Shown: one piece after another, positions 35,101 through 47,249 of the stretch
Layout: every line of letters begins with the position of its first letter
How positions within the stretch are numbered: the stretch's first letter is position 1
NCBI GenBank assembly: GCA_029207755.1
Contig: JARCOQ010000002.1
Location: forward strand, 248,001-312,000
Source of the DNA: Chamaea fasciata
Lineage: Eukaryota > Chordata > Aves > Passeriformes > Sylviidae
Length of the DNA stretch: 64,000 bases
Direction: 5' to 3'
The notes under the pieces: generated by a model
Database searches by the model: none
Told to the model about the DNA's origin: nothing
Seen by the model: only the letters and a program-made list of their open reading frames with translations
Made by a program: the position numbers and the translations under genes

Positions 35101-38100
35101 TGGCTCAAAATGAAAGGTGTGTGGTAGGAGGGTGGGTGAATCCAACACCCAGTGACCAGCTGGTGACTGCTTTGCCGGGCATCCTCTGGGTCACGGCCAC
35201 GTTCCCTCGTCCCTGGGGACGGGTTACAGCCCCGATGCCCAAACTCGCCACGTACAGACTGATGAAATCCAGCTACCACCCGTCCTGCCCTCCCCTGGTT
35301 CTCCCTTTCCGAGCTCCTAGGCAGCCCTGGAACTGCAGTCCTTCCCCCTGGCAAGGGGGACTGCAAACTCTGCAGCTCCCGGAGCTCCGAACAGGCAATG
35401 CTGCCGAGGCCAGAGCTGCACAAACCGTAAAGCAAGAAAAAGAATCTCATGGAAGAAAACATTCAGCATATAGATTATAAGGCCTTTTTTCTCATTAAAA
35501 AAGCTGCTATTTCCTCTTACTCACACGCCTGCACTTGTTTATAAAGGAAAACATCCCAAGTGTCCCTACAGATGTGATAAAAATCCCAAGCAATGTTGAT
35601 GCTGGGGAGGCCAGGCTGCATTCCTTGCTTCTGCTTCCGCAACCGGCCACGCTGGAAACCTTCCACCGGCTTCCCAAAACGTTTTTTCAATTGTGTCCTT
35701 GAGCGGTTCCAGTTCTTTGTGAACTTTATCAAGCTGCATTTCCACAGAGACAGTCCCAAGAGCAGCAGCAATCTGTAATTTGCCTGCAGCAAACTTCAAT
35801 TACTTCTCAATGTTTGAGGCTTGTCTCAATAAAGGTGGAGTCTTCCCATCCAGGGCACTTGCTAACCCGAGGGAAACACGCACCAGGAAAGATGAGCCAT
35901 GCCGACTCCCTCATTTCTCACTTGGGTTCAGCAAGCCAGAAGAAATTTTAAATAATGGAATAACATTTATGTGTAAGTCGTCGTAGTTGAGCTAAAGGGC
36001 TCCAACACCAGCTGGAGGCAACTTTAGCAATAGCACCTTTACGTGCCAAATTGTATATTTTATAGATGGGTCAAAAAGAGATGAGACCCCAAAGTTTCCA
36101 ACTCTGCACAGAAGAGATGAAAACAAAAATCTATGCAGAGATGAATATCTGCATTTCACAGAACTCCAGGATGGGTCAGGCAGGAAGGGACCACTGTGGG
36201 TCACCTGGTGCCACCTCCCTACTCCAGCAGGGCCATCCCAGAGCACAGGATTGTGTCCAGAGGATCCTCCCGTGAGGGAAACTCCACACATTCTCCAGGC
36301 AGCCTGTTCAGTGCTTGGTCACTGCACGGGAAAGAAGCTCTTCCTCATGTCCAGCTGGAACTTCCTGGGAACAATCCCTGCCCACTCCTCTGGTGCCACT
36401 GCTGGGGCTGCTCTGCTGACAGGGCAGAAGGGTGCTGCACCCAAGGATGCTTCTGTGGGCACAGAACCATTCCTAGTGGAACCAGACCAGTCCCGCACTG
36501 GGAGGAAGACAAGGTGACCAGAGCACCACACGTCTTTCTCTGGCACACCTCCCCGTGCCAGTTCTGGGTGTTCAGGTCCAGGACAAGGCTGCTCAGCTGG
36601 GTCAATGTGTGCCACAGCCTAGGACAACAAAGCAGGCAAAATCATGGAAGAAAAGGCTTTTTACTTGCTTTTGCAGCAAATCTCCTGCTTGCCCTTCCTC
36701 TCGAGTGATCTGTGGGTGAACAGAACTGTTTCCTGAATGAAGCTGACTCGGAAGGGCTGCTGGGAGGGCTGCCACTGGGATGCTCCTTCCAAGCCCAGCG
36801 AGAGCACTGAAACAGTTGCAGCGGCAGGATCAAACCTGGCATCCTGCTTTTCCGTGCTGGCAGACAAGAGTTGCGTCCCATTGTGCTCAGTCTTGGAAAA
36901 AACAACTGATTTCTGCAATATTTGAGAGGACAAAAGATTTTCTAATCATTTAACAGCGGTTTTCTTTATAAGAGGCATCTGACTTGCAGCCTCAATCCCC
37001 TGGAATGAGCCCATCCTTCCCAGGCCAGCATGGAAGTGTGTCTTACACACCATCTCCGTGGAGCCGCACTCCTGACCAGCACATTTCATACATACTGCCA
37101 AAAGACTCAGAAACCTCCATCTGGCGAATTCAGCAACATGGGCTGCCTAAAAGTAAAGCTGAACTCGATTCAGACCCCCTCGGTTCCCTGCCTGTCCTTC
37201 AGAGGCTCCTGGGCTTTGCCAAAGCGATGCCATCAGGCAAATCTCAGCTCTGCCGCAGCAGCAGTGAATCCCCCTCGCCCCCAGCATCCATGGAAACTTT
37301 CAGCAGGCTTTGCATCTTCCATCTCCCTGTCACTACTTTTCCTTTTAACTCCTGGCAGTTAACACTTGCAGCCAAAGTTTTCAAAACACAAACCAAAAAG
37401 GTAGGAATTTTCTGACCCCAGCACAGGTGTAACCACTACTCAACTGGAAAATTATTTTCCAGGAGTTAATGATCCACTGCCATGCCTCTCACACTGACCA
37501 CTGGGGCTAGCTCTGGCTCTGGTCCTAACCACTCTCTTTATTAATGGCTTGAACAGCAGATTAAAAATAATTTGAGTATTGTGGAGGGCTGGAGAGAGGA
37601 CAACGAGGAAGGACATGGAGGTGCAAGTCCTCTGACGGCCTCAGGGCACAGTTACTGCCCCCAGAGAGGCACCCTCTCCTATCTTCCCAGGAAATCCTAA
37701 ATTTAACCCCTCTCACCAGCAATACATCACTGTGACAAGGGGGAAAAATGAGATGGTGTCAGTTTTAATCAGTTTGATGTGGGGAGAAAATCACTGCTTT
37801 TCCCAAGACAGGGAAAGGCTTCGTCGGGATTGTCACTTCCAAACTTGCAGCACTGTGGTCTTGAGACAAAAAATAACTAGTGACAGGCCGCAGAACAACA
37901 GAAACGACAGGAACTTAAGGAATCACCAGGAAATGCCCAAGAACTAGACTGGTTTGGACCAGTGGGGAAAGGGGAAAACCACTGCCAAAAAAAGACCGGG
38001 AGGAAGGAGGAGGAAGTCATTTTACAAGTCTGGCAAAAACCACGCCACCCCTCTCACACGAGCGTCAGTCACTGACTGCTGTGCATTGCCACTGGGCAGA

Positions 38101-40368
38101 GGAGAAACAAAAGAAATCTGAGTCTCTGAAATGTGAATGCACTGATTTTCTCACAAATCAGGCTGAGCACCTCGCCACAAACATATTCTGTTCCTTCTCC
38201 TTGGCCAGCTGAATCCTCAAACACACAGCCGCAGTCTCCAAGCCTCCCATCTGCTGCTCCTCTCTGCCTTCCAAGAATTTCACCAAGCAACTGTTTTAAT
38301 CCAAGAAACCTCACTTAGCAAAGCACTGCAGCCAGCACTGCATCCTTAGCCCAAAGTCTGGCCTTACACCAGCACCCAGGGCGCCTTCCCGGGTGCTCTG
38401 TGGAGCCTGGAGATGTCCACAGAGAGGACGTGGGACCCCTGGGATACCTGCATCCCTCCGGAGCAGCACCTGGGGCCAGGCTGAAGGCAGCAGGGCAGCT
38501 CCTAGGGAATCAGATGCCCAGAAGCTCTCAGGAAAACCCAGCCCAGCCAAGACACAACAGACGCAGCAAGTGTGTGTCTCCGCTGATTTCTATCCAGTTT
38601 GACAAATGTCATGACAAGGACTTTGACTTTATACCCATTGGGTGTACACCTGGTGCAGAAACCCCAGCCTCAGCCAAGGCCTGAGAGCTCCTTAAGCCCA
38701 CTGTTATGGATGAATCCCAAAGGGAATCACAAAAACCAGGAAACCACTATTAATTAGCCAGTTTAAGCTGGAATAATCAAGGTATGTCTAGTGGTCACAC
38801 CGAGTAGTTTTAAAGATACTGTCATCCAAGCTCACGTGGACCACGCCGAGTCCACTTAGGCATGACTGACACCGCTGCCCCGGAGCAGAGACTGACTCCG
38901 GGAGCTCCCACTGCCCCTCCTCTGGAGGAAGCACTCCCAGCTTCAGCTCAGCTCTCTCTGGACAGCCCATCTGCTCACTGATTCAGCAAATCCTTCTGTG
39001 CGAAGGCTTCCTAAATCTCTTCCAGGTTAGTGGGGTTAGTTCAAACCACCAATTTAAGCTGTATAAGCTCATCCTGCCAATTCTTCCCACAGCCAATTAG
39101 AGGGTGCTGACACAAGCACGAACCGGGAGACCAGAAACGCTGGAAAAGGAACGGGCTGGGCTAAAAGGATGTTTATCTGTCGCTATGTTGCTGAAGTGGG
39201 CACTGCTGCGACACCTCTCCAACCAACAGACCCCAGTGCATCCCGAGTTCTGGCAGCAGCAAGGTGGGCATCTCCAGCCGCTCCCACCGGGAAAAAGCAA
39301 GGCACTGTCTCAGACGAGGATCTGTTTTGAAGGGAACACAGGGAGGCAGTTTGCTAGGAGTTGAGGAAGGCTTTGGAGGCAGGGAGGAAACGTGCGACAG
39401 AAAGCCACGAACACAGGGATGAGGGACTTTTTTGAAGTCAACAAGGGACTAGGACTTCCCACGGTGCAAATCCCTTCCTGCCTTGATGCAGTACACACGT
39501 GCCCAACTCCTGGCAGCACTGCTGGAACCGTTCACTTTTGGGGCAAGGTTATCACAAAAACACCAGAGGAAGCGGGGAAACATCCTCCCAGCCGGGCATC
39601 CCCTGCAGGGGACGATGCCACAGAGCAGGGTGGCACAGCGCCGGTGCCCCCTCCCCGCTCGGCCCTGCAGGACTCGGGCCGAGTCCCCGTAAACTCATCG
39701 CACCTCCGGCGTTTGTCCCCGCAGGACTCGGGGGAGCTGAGCCCCGCACACTCATCACACGTCCCACGCCCGGACACCCCGGGCCGGGCTGAGCCCCCGC
39801 GAGGTTATCACACCTCCCACGCCCGGCCCCGCCCCCGAGCCGGCCCCGCCCCGCCAATCCACCGCGAGCCCCGCCCGGCCCCGCCCCCTCGGGCTGAGCC
39901 CCCGCGAACTCATCGCGACTCCGCGGCGGCCACGCCCCCTCCGAGGCCCCGCCCCCGCCCCCGCGCCCCCCCCGCCCGCCCGCTCCGGGGTTGGGGGGGC
40001 GCAGGTGCCGCCGCCGCCGCCGCCGCAGCCGCACCTTGGTCCGGCGGCCGCTGCTCCCCGCCCGCTGCTCCGGCGGCCGTGGTGGCTGCGGGCTCGGCCT
40101 GCTGCCGCCGGGCCCGCGTGGAGAGGCGGCTGCGGCACAGCGGGCAGCAGAGGCCCGGGCCCTGCAGGCAGCGCTGGAAGCAGGCGAGGCAGAGCGAGTG
40201 GCGGCACGGCGGCGTCACCGCCTCCACCGGCGCCTGCCGGCACACCGGGCACTCGGCCACCGACAGCACCACCGCGTCCTGCTCCTCCTCGGCCGCGGGC
40301 CGGCCCCGCCGCCGCCGCCCCCGCACCGCGGCCCGGCCGCCGGCACCCGCCGCCGCCGCCGCCGCCAT
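24947..40368 (-). CDS. RNF169: E3 ubiquitin-protein ligase RNF169 (six coding exons)
   Basis: RNF169 is the nuclear RING protein paralogous to RNF168 that reads H2A ubiquitinated at K13/K15 near DNA double-strand breaks and limits 53BP1 and RAP80 recruitment. Coding exons: 40035-40368, 33605-33681, 29427-29573, 28720-28832, 27960-28059 and 24947-26149; 1974 bases in perfect phase, 657 residues (human 708). Exon 1 has the RING (CPVC, PPCRHSLC, CPLC). Exons 2 and 3 encode the charged helix FIFRAPIKLSK then REEYESQLRKLREEKLQEEK. The last exon carries conserved blocks SPESNDSISEELNHFKPI, PKRLPDGRVLSPLIIKSTP and SPRILKKWEQIFQERQIKK, followed at the C-terminus by the MIU2 helix (KLQQEEEDRRLALHLQ) and the LRM2 element (DRYLLRSKS) that together bind the ubiquitinated nucleosome. 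All introns are GT-AG. The start ATG at 40368 precedes a poly-Ala run. Confidence 0.97.
26400..26515 (-). repeat. CR1 LINE 3' fragment
   Basis: Antisense CR1: cttccatgggcagggacact, ttccactagaccagattcct, ctaacctggccttgagatg. Confidence 0.88.
26545..26620 (+). repeat. CR1 LINE 3' end
   Basis: Sense tail: agctggactggatgacctta, aaggtctcttccaacctgga, tgattctgtgatgac. Confidence 0.85.
26740..26870 (+). repeat. CR1 LINE 3' fragment
   Basis: Sense tail: gcggcacttggggatgtggg, ttggacttgatggccctgaa, ggtctcttccaacctggatg. Confidence 0.9.
27360..27515 (+). repeat. CR1 LINE 3' fragment
   Basis: Sense tail: gttcaaggccaggttggatg, gtctccctgcccagggcagg, cccaaaccattctatgatcc. Confidence 0.92.
32155..32345 (+). 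repeat. CR1 LINE 3' fragment
   Basis: Sense: ccagccgcccagggcagggg, atttaaaagccatgtggatg, tggtggccttggcagagctg. Confidence 0.88.
33185..33217. repeat. Poly(T)-rich tract
   Basis: T runs interrupted by single C in RNF169 intron sequence. Confidence 0.85.
34695..35090 (-). repeat. CR1 LINE 3' fragment, about 400 bases
   Basis: Antisense: ttgttccttggacacctcca, gggatggggactgcaccacc, cttgtcctgctccctggtag, and a later gaaggtcccccctgagcctc block. Confidence 0.9.
36155..36610 (-). repeat. CR1 LINE fragment
   Basis: Antisense: ctccagcagggccatcccag, ggatcctcccgtgagggaaa, attctccaggcagcctgttc, then gctcttcctcatgtccagct. The right boundary is approximate. Confidence 0.82.
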
Positions 40369-40570
40369 CTTCCCACACTTTGAAGGGCCGCGGCGGCCCC
40401 GCCTCGCCGCATAATTCATGAGGGGACGCGCCCCCGGCATTTATATTAATGAGCGCCGCGCGCCGGCCACGCCCGTCATGAATATTCATTACCACCACGG
40501 AGGGCAGCGCCGCCCGCGCGTCCCCGCTCTCCGTCGGGACGGGACGGAACCGGCCGCCCGGTTGTTAAGG
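39620..40570. promoter_or_regulatory. RNF169: RNF169 CpG-island promoter
   Basis: Dense CpG sequence spanning the first exon and upstream DNA. Within it, upstream of the start, are three AT-rich islets: ATAATTCATGAG (40411-40422), ATTTATATTAATGAG (40439-40453) and the palindrome ATGAATATTCAT (40478-40489). They stand out sharply against the GC-rich background. Confidence 0.65.
40035..40368 (-). CDS. RNF169: RNF169 first coding exon (RING finger)
   Basis: 111 codons plus one base, ending at AAG|GTGCGG. C3HC4 RING ligands are in CPVC, C-R-H-S-L-C, L-A-C and C-P-L-C. Flanking stretches are Ala/Arg-rich and GC-rich; the exon lies in the CpG island. Confidence 0.96.
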
Positions 40571-40985
40571 GCAGGTCACGGAATCGCAGATGGTTTGGGT
40601 CGGAAGGACCCTAAGTATCGTTCAGTGCCACCCCGTGCCAGGGGCAGGGGCACCTCCCACTGTCCCAGGCTGCTCCAAGGCCCAGTGTCCAACCTGGCCT
40701 TGGGCACTGCCAGGGATCCAGGGGCAGCCACAGCTGCTCTGGGCACCCTGTGCCAGGGCTTTTCCAGCTTCGCAGGGAACAATTCCTCCCCAGTATCCCA
40801 TCCATCCCTGCCCTCCAGCAGTGGGAAGCCATTGCCCGTGTCCTGTCACTCCATCCCTCGTCCCCAGTCTCTCTCCAGCTCTCCTGGAGCCCCTTCAAGC
40901 ACTGGACGGAGCTCTAAGTTCTCCCCAGAGCCTTCTCTTCTCCAGGTGAGCACCCCCAGCTCTGCCAGGCCGTGACTGTGGCTGG
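40570..40985 (-). repeat. CR1 LINE 3' fragment, about 415 bases
   Basis: Antisense and fairly complete: cacggaatcgcagatggttt, caggctgctccaaggcccag, aacctggccttgggcactgc, gtgggaagccattgcccgtg. It abuts the RNF169 promoter island. Confidence 0.92.
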
Positions 40986-42009
40986 TCTCTATCCGTCCTT
41001 GTCCCGACCCACGAGCTGTCTGTCCAGCTGAGGAGGGGAGTGATGGAGCAGCCTTGGCGGGTGCTCGGCGTCCAGCCAGAGTTAAACCACCATGGACGGT
41101 GACTCAGAGCGAACCAGAGGAGGCAGAGCCTCTGCACCAGTTGCTATGGAAATCTCTTGCACTTCTCTTCTGCTTTTCATCTCTTTCCTGGGGCACCAAA
41201 CCAATCTGTCTTTTCGTCGTATTTTAGCACCCTCTCTGATGAAGCCTCTCAGCTACACTGGGTTGGCAGAAGAGAAAATGTGGCTGCAGAGACAGAGGTG
41301 AAGTCCTACACCTTTGAGCCTCCCTGAGGAGGCTCCTCTCTCCATGGTTGGAGAGAGGAAGGGATGATCCAGGCCCAAAGAACAGCCTCTGCACGTGTGC
41401 CAGGAACTTGCTGGGGGATATCATTAACTTTCCATCTCACCCACACTTCTATCTTTAGTTGTCTCTGGCTCTTGAATGACTAAAACGATACCAGCATGTG
41501 GATCCCTGCTGTTGTGGGCTCCATGAAATGCCAAAAAAAAAGCTGTTGACAAAAAAATTCCTTCTCATGAAACAAAAAACTCGTACTGCCTTTATTAAGA
41601 TGGATTATGGCAGCGGTTTGGGGCTGGACTCAGCCCAGCGATTTGTGTGTCTGTCCCGTAGATGCTGCTGCTGGCCCGAGTCAGACGAAGTGTGCTATTC
41701 CCTAGCTCCCCACAAAGCTGCTGCTCCTCGGGATCAGCCTGCCCTGGGAGCTGGGCACTGGGGAGCCCTTGGGGAGGGACAGAGAACACGGGAATAGACG
41801 ACACTTCCCCACCAAAGCTACTTGTAGGACAAAGAGCTGTGCAGATCTTTAGCTCTCTGCAGAGTCCTAGGCACACTGGATTTGGAAAAGGATCTCTGCC
41901 GGCTGTTCTGCACATCCAGCCTGCCCTGCACAGAACCTGGTTTCTGTGTCTCCAGCTTGTCCTCCAGCCCAAAGCCCCACAAGGCGCAGTGGTTTTACAC
42001 TGCCAGAGG

Positions 42010-42245
42010 GCAGGGTTAAATGGAATACTGGGAAGAAATATTTCACAATTAAGAGCCATAAAACAACGGCCCAGGTTGCCCAGAGAAGCTGTGGTTGCCC
42101 CAACCCTGAAAGCACTCAAGATCAGGTTGAACGGGACTTGGAGCAGCCTGGGACAGTGGAAGGTGTCCCTGCCCACGGCAGGGGTGGCACTGCATGAGCT
42201 TTAAGGTTCTTTCCACTCCAAAGCCCTCCGTGGTTCCACAGTTCG
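42010..42245 (+). repeat. CR1 LINE 3' fragment
   Basis: Sense: ggttgcccagagaagctgtg, gacttggagcagcctgggac, gtgtccctgcccacggcagg. Confidence 0.92.
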
Positions 42246-43004
42246 GGATGTGCGGAGCTCAGGGCTGGCCTGCAGAGGGAATCCTAAGCCCGTGCAAGGC
42301 TCCAGCCTCAAACCCTGCCGTCCCCAGCCAAAACCTCAGCCTTGCCCAGCCTGTCAGGGAACATCTCTCTGCTTCTCACCTCTCCCGAGGAGCTGGCAGG
42401 GTTTTGCCACCACCGTTTCTCTTCAGGGTCCTCCCAGCGATGGTGTCGGCCCTAGCAAGGCAGATGCCTTCCACGGGGAGCAGGTGGGATGTGTCAGGTG
42501 GATACGAGAGATACAGAGAGGCCATGGTGCTGTCCTCTCCCATTCTTCCTCTCAATCCTTCCCCCTTGCTTTATTCAGCCTTTCTTCACCCCTGCCTCTT
42601 ACTTGGTTGCTGATCTCCACCCCTGGAGGAGAATCTCTTACCCACTGTCCTCTCTGTATCACTGGTTTGCACTGGTTATAAACTATTTATTTGGCTTTGT
42701 GCTTGCCAACATGCTCAGACTCTAATAAAGAATGACCAGATTTCCCATTCCAGGTTGGACCACATGCTTCCATCGGTAAGTTTCCTTCTTAAGCCTCACC
42801 AGTCACTGACTGTCTTAAACCCTCAAAAAGGGGTGGCTTTAGAGCTCTTCAAAGCCCACCAGCTCTCAAGCAAGGTGGAGTGTCACACATCGGAAAGAAC
42901 TCCATGGGAAACCCTACGATGAACATCCCCCAGACGCAGTCACCTTCAGGAGACCACCATGAGGAGCTGTTGCCAGCATGACTCACCCAGCAGGATGGGA
43001 GCAG

Positions 43005-43215
43005 GGAATCGTGGACTGGTTTGGGTTGGAAGGGACTTTAAGGCTCATCTCGTTCTAACCCCCTTGATGTGGGCAGGGACACCTTCCACCAGCCTGGGTT
43101 GCTCCAAGTCCCATTCCTGGGCCTTAGACAATTCCAGGGGCGGACACAGCTTCTCTGGGCACCCTGTGCCAGGGTCTCACTGCACTCACAGGGAACAATT
43201 CCTTCCCAACAGCCC
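43005..43215 (-). repeat. CR1 LINE 3' fragment
   Basis: Antisense: tggtttgggttggaagggac, tgggcagggacaccttccac, cacagcttctctgggcaccc. Confidence 0.92.
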
Positions 43216-44539
43216 ACTTAATCATGTCCTCCAGTTTTTGAATCCCCAGGTGAGAAGAGGAAACCCATGAGGCTTCAGGCTGAGGATGGGAATTGTGTGA
43301 AGGTGTGGCACAAAGGAAATATGGACTTTGCTCGATTTAGCTCTACCCTGTGGAATATGGCAGAGAGGCATCATTCCACGTAATGCCCATCTCCAGCTCC
43401 ACTGACATAGCTTGGACTTGTGGCAAAGTGATGTGGGATGCAGTGACTCCTCCTCAAATGCAGGTCAAACATAAAGGACATGGTCACTGGTCATAAAGAA
43501 GACAGCAGCTCCTCCATTCCCACGACAGGACTTACTCCTGCAGGCCAATTTCTCCAGGGCAGCTCCCAACAATTCAGAGTCCTGCGGGTTTCCAGCTCCA
43601 CTGCCTACAGCTGACAGCCCTCTCCAGTGCATTTCTCCTCGCCCACGCTGGATCAAATGTCAGAGACACAGGGCTACAAACTTCCAAGGAAAGGTGCAGT
43701 GTGCAGCCAGCTCCTCCAGCCTGCAGCCTGGCCAGCTCACACTCCAGCCACAAGGCTTGCAAGGTGGGGGATGTTATTGGAGCCCACGCTGTTTACTCAG
43801 CAGCTTGTAGGAGATTCTGTTTTCACTCTCATTTAAAAAAAAAAAAAAAAAGGGAATTGTCTTGTCTTGATTACCCAGAAAACATAAAGTGAGTTTGACC
43901 TAAAGACTCAGGAACCAGAAGGCAAACAGAACAGACCCATGTTTTATTATTTGCAGGCCAATGCCACGGTTTTTGGAGCCTGATTCATGGTCACAGATGG
44001 ATTGATGTTGGCAGTATTGAACTGTCAGACAGATTCCTTCACAGATGAAGATAAAGAGCCTTGGTTTTGCCAAAGGGTGAATGTATTCTTTATGAAACCC
44101 AACAGAGATGTAACACAGCACCTTGCTCCTGACAAGGCTTGCCTTTATTTCCTGGGTCTGCACTTAGGACATGCCTGAACTTTCCCATAAGTTTTAGCCC
44201 TGATGTGGGGCCAGGATCTACAGTCCTGAATTCAGCTGTTGCTGTTGCAGCAGAGGCACAAAATAACTTCATTGACTTGGACTTTGTGTCCCCATTTTTC
44301 TAAGTACTTTCATAACTTGCCCACAGACTTGTGCTACAAATGGGCTTTTCAAGTCAGCCCTGTGCAAGGGAAGAGCTGGGAGAGGAGGTACCAGCTTTTC
44401 CTGGTGGGAGCTGGAAGGAGCCTGCTGTTTACCCAAACCCCTTTTAACATCTTTATCGAAGCATGAGGGGAAAATCGAGGGGCATTGCTAGAAAAGCTTG
44501 CAGAGAGCTGGAAATGAGCAGAGCAGTGAAAAGAAGGGA

Positions 44540-44870
44540 AGTGGCATTAGGTGGTGATAGCTTTCAGCTCTGGGGCCAGCAGCACAAGGAGCTGGAGCTG
44601 CTGGAGAGAGCCCAGAGGAGGCCCCGGAGCTGCTGCAGGGCTGGAGCCAGGCTGGGAGAGCTGGGGGGGCTCACCTGGAGAGGAGAAGGCTCCAGGGAGA
44701 GCTCAGAGCCCCTTCCAGGGCCTAAAGGGGCTCCAGGAGAGCTGGAGAGGGACTGGGGACAAGGGATGGAGGGACAGGACACGGGGAATGGCTTCCCACT
44801 GCCACAGGGCAGGGTTGGGCATAGGGAAGAAATTCTTCCTTGTGAGAAGAATTCCCATTTGTTGTTGTCC
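44540..44870 (+). repeat. CR1 LINE 3' fragment
   Basis: Sense, upstream part of the CR1 tail: agctggagctgctggagaga, gggggggctcacctggagag, ggagagggactggggacaag, cactgccacagggcaggg. Confidence 0.88.
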
Positions 44871-46539
44871 CTGGAATGTAACAGCACAGCCTGTGCTTTC
44901 TGTAGAGGGTCGGTGCCAGATGATGTCCCTGGATTCTGGGCTCCCAGGACCCCTGGAGTTCCCGGGTCCTTCAGCAGAATCGCACTCACCATCCCCAGGG
45001 GATGGCACTGAGTGGTAAAATCGTTAGAGCCGGTAAACAACAGATTGTGACCACCCCTGCAGATGCCTCAGCTCTGCCTTCTGCTCTGCACACTGCGCTG
45101 TGCTGTTGGAGGGTCACAGGCATTCCTGTGGGGGAGAGTCAAGGTGGGTGAAGATTCACCTGCATTTCATCACCGGGATTCAGGGTTTCCCACTTTCTTC
45201 CCAGAATACATGTCCAGCCCATGTGGGCACAGAAATGTATCTTGATTTCTTTTGCTCGCAGCTTACAGAGAAAATAACAAAGCTGGTGATTTAAAGGGAC
45301 ATTAAAAGCTTCCTTGTGACAAAGATTTCCCTCATATCCGGCTCCAGGAACAGGCACCTGCAAACATGGTTTGGTAAAGGGGGATGTGTTGGCACCTGGG
45401 GTAGAGTTAGGGAGACAAAATTAGGAGATGGATGGAAAGAAGAGATTTTTTTCTGCAGAAATTGCCCTTGATTTCTTTCATCTCTGCAAGTAATAGGCCT
45501 TGTGGTTGGTGTGACCAGCATAAGGGGTTTGGGGACACTGTGGCAGACCAGTGGCTTGGGCGCTACTCTCAGTGTGGGATGGCAGCAGGCACAAAGGTCT
45601 CACACCCTGGAAAGCCCAATCCTGAGCTTGAATTAAGAGGAAAAATTAATAACTTGGCTGATGGAGGAGATGCCCTGTCACCAAAGGGATCACAGGTGAT
45701 GACAGTTCCTCCCTGGCCAGTGGTGTGAGAAAGCTGAAGGAGATGACAGGAAGAGAGAGACCTTGTGTTATAGACATGAAGGCAAAGAAGAAGCCCAGGA
45801 ATCCTGCAGGGTCTGGGAGCTCCACCCAAGCCTTTCCAGTGGTGGAACACAAAGGTGTTCATTGCTGCTTTAAAGACTGTATTTCGTGTGCTAATGAAGT
45901 GTTTTGCTCCGAGCACCCCTTCCAGTGGTGAGGGTGGAACAGGAGGAGTGGGTAAAAAACCACCCGAAATCTGGGCTAAGGAAGCTGCAGGAATTCACCT
46001 CCATAAAGAGCTGGCGGCCCTGGCTTATTCTGGCCATGGGAAGTGGCCCTTCTGGGGGGACACAGCCGCTCAGGGAGGATCCAGTGCTGCCCAGCTTCTC
46101 CATGAGGATCTTGGAGAGTAGAAATCTGAGCCCCACAGACAGGCAGAGAAGGGCTGGCAGCCCAGCCCGAGCTGGACCACTTTGTGCAGGACCTGGGGAG
46201 CAGCAGGAACAGGAGCAACGTTGTGTGGAGGCCAGGTGGCTTCTCCAGGGATGACGGCATGACCAGTGGTTTTCCAAGCACGGCGTTTCATGCCCATCAT
46301 GCAGGGATGGACGGCAGCTGGGTGAGAGCACTGCCCTCCGCGCTGCTGGGGCAGTGGGAGGAGGGCTTGGGATTGGGGACTGGGGCCGGGGGGATTCCTC
46401 AAGGCAGGGGCTACACTGGTCACTTAAATGGCTTTATGAAGCTGAGGGAATGTCAAGCAGCTGGTGGGGAGAGCCGGGAGTCCAGGTGGCGTTTGCCAGG
46501 GGGAAGGGGTGCAGCCGGGCCATGTTTGGGGCGGTGATG

Positions 46540-47249
46540 TACCCCATTTATGTCACCTCTTGGCTCGCAGCCCCCAGGGCGAGGTCCAGCCCGGCAGAGC
46601 CCCGGCCGGGCTGCAGGGCTGCAGGGGTTAACCCTGCGGCTCCCGCACCACCTCCCCGCCCGCCCTCCCTCCTCCCTCCCGCCGCCGAGGAATTTCCTAA
46701 AACACCCCCCCAAAAAAGTGGGAATATAACAATAATAATAATAAAAAAAATAAAACACCCACCCTGCGGATGCCCCCTCCCGCTTCCATCTCCGCCTTTA
46801 ATACCAACAAACAACTCCTCGACTCTCCCTAAAGGAGGCGCCTTTGATCGGAGCGAGACGAGCCCCGCCGGGCACCGGCACCAGCACCCCCGGGCACCGG
46901 CACCGCCGGCACGGCAGCACCCCCGGCACCGGCATCCCCGGGCACCGGCACCGCCGGCACCTCCGGGCACCCACAGCCCCGGGCACAGGCGCCACCGGGC
47001 GCCGACACCCCTGCCCCCGGCAGCGGAGCGCTGCCGTCACCGACATCCCCGGGCACCGGCGGCCCCGGCACCCCCGGGCACCGCACCGTCCTGCGAGGCG
47101 CCCGACACCGCGACCGAGACCGCGGCACCGCCGGGCAGCGGCAGCGGGAGCGAAGCCCTCGGCACAGACCCCGCCACATCACCGGGACGTCGGGCAGCGC
47201 AGCCCCGGGCACCGGGACCGAAGCCCCAGGGCACCGGCACCGGGCTGCG
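46540..47249 (+). promoter_or_regulatory. CHRDL2: CHRDL2 CpG-island promoter and 5' leader
   Basis: GC-rich region leading to the CHRDL2 start codon. It includes an AT-rich insert at 46725-46757 (AATAATAATAATAA then AAATAAAA) and the CGGCACCGG minisatellite at 46860-47240. The transcription start cannot be placed from sequence alone. Confidence 0.5.
46860..47240. repeat. GC-rich minisatellite in the CHRDL2 leader
   Basis: Imperfect 9-30 base units built on cgggcaccggcaccgccggc, clearest at 46860-47000, decaying towards the start codon. Confidence 0.8.

Larger units (their letters stand above)
33682..40034 (-). other. RNF169 intron 1
   Basis: 6.35 kb with no other exon recognised. It carries two long antisense CR1 copies (34695-35090 and 36155-36610). 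The CpG-rich end at about 39600-40034 belongs to the promoter island. Confidence 0.75.
40986..47249. other. Intergenic region between divergent RNF169 and CHRDL2
   Basis: No protein gene recognised. It holds three clear CR1 copies (42010, 43005, 44540) and a + strand AATAAA at 42723-42728 with T/G-rich flanks that might end a noncoding transcript. From about 46540 it becomes the CHRDL2 promoter island. Confidence 0.6.

Noticed and set aside
38701..38760. A TGTTATGGATGA block resembling the start of an LTR
   Set aside because: No matching second copy, target duplication or LTR end was found nearby.
39392..40414. A 340-codon + strand open frame over the RNF169 island
   Set aside because: Antisense of the RING exon and its CpG-rich flank; Arg/Pro/Ala-rich.
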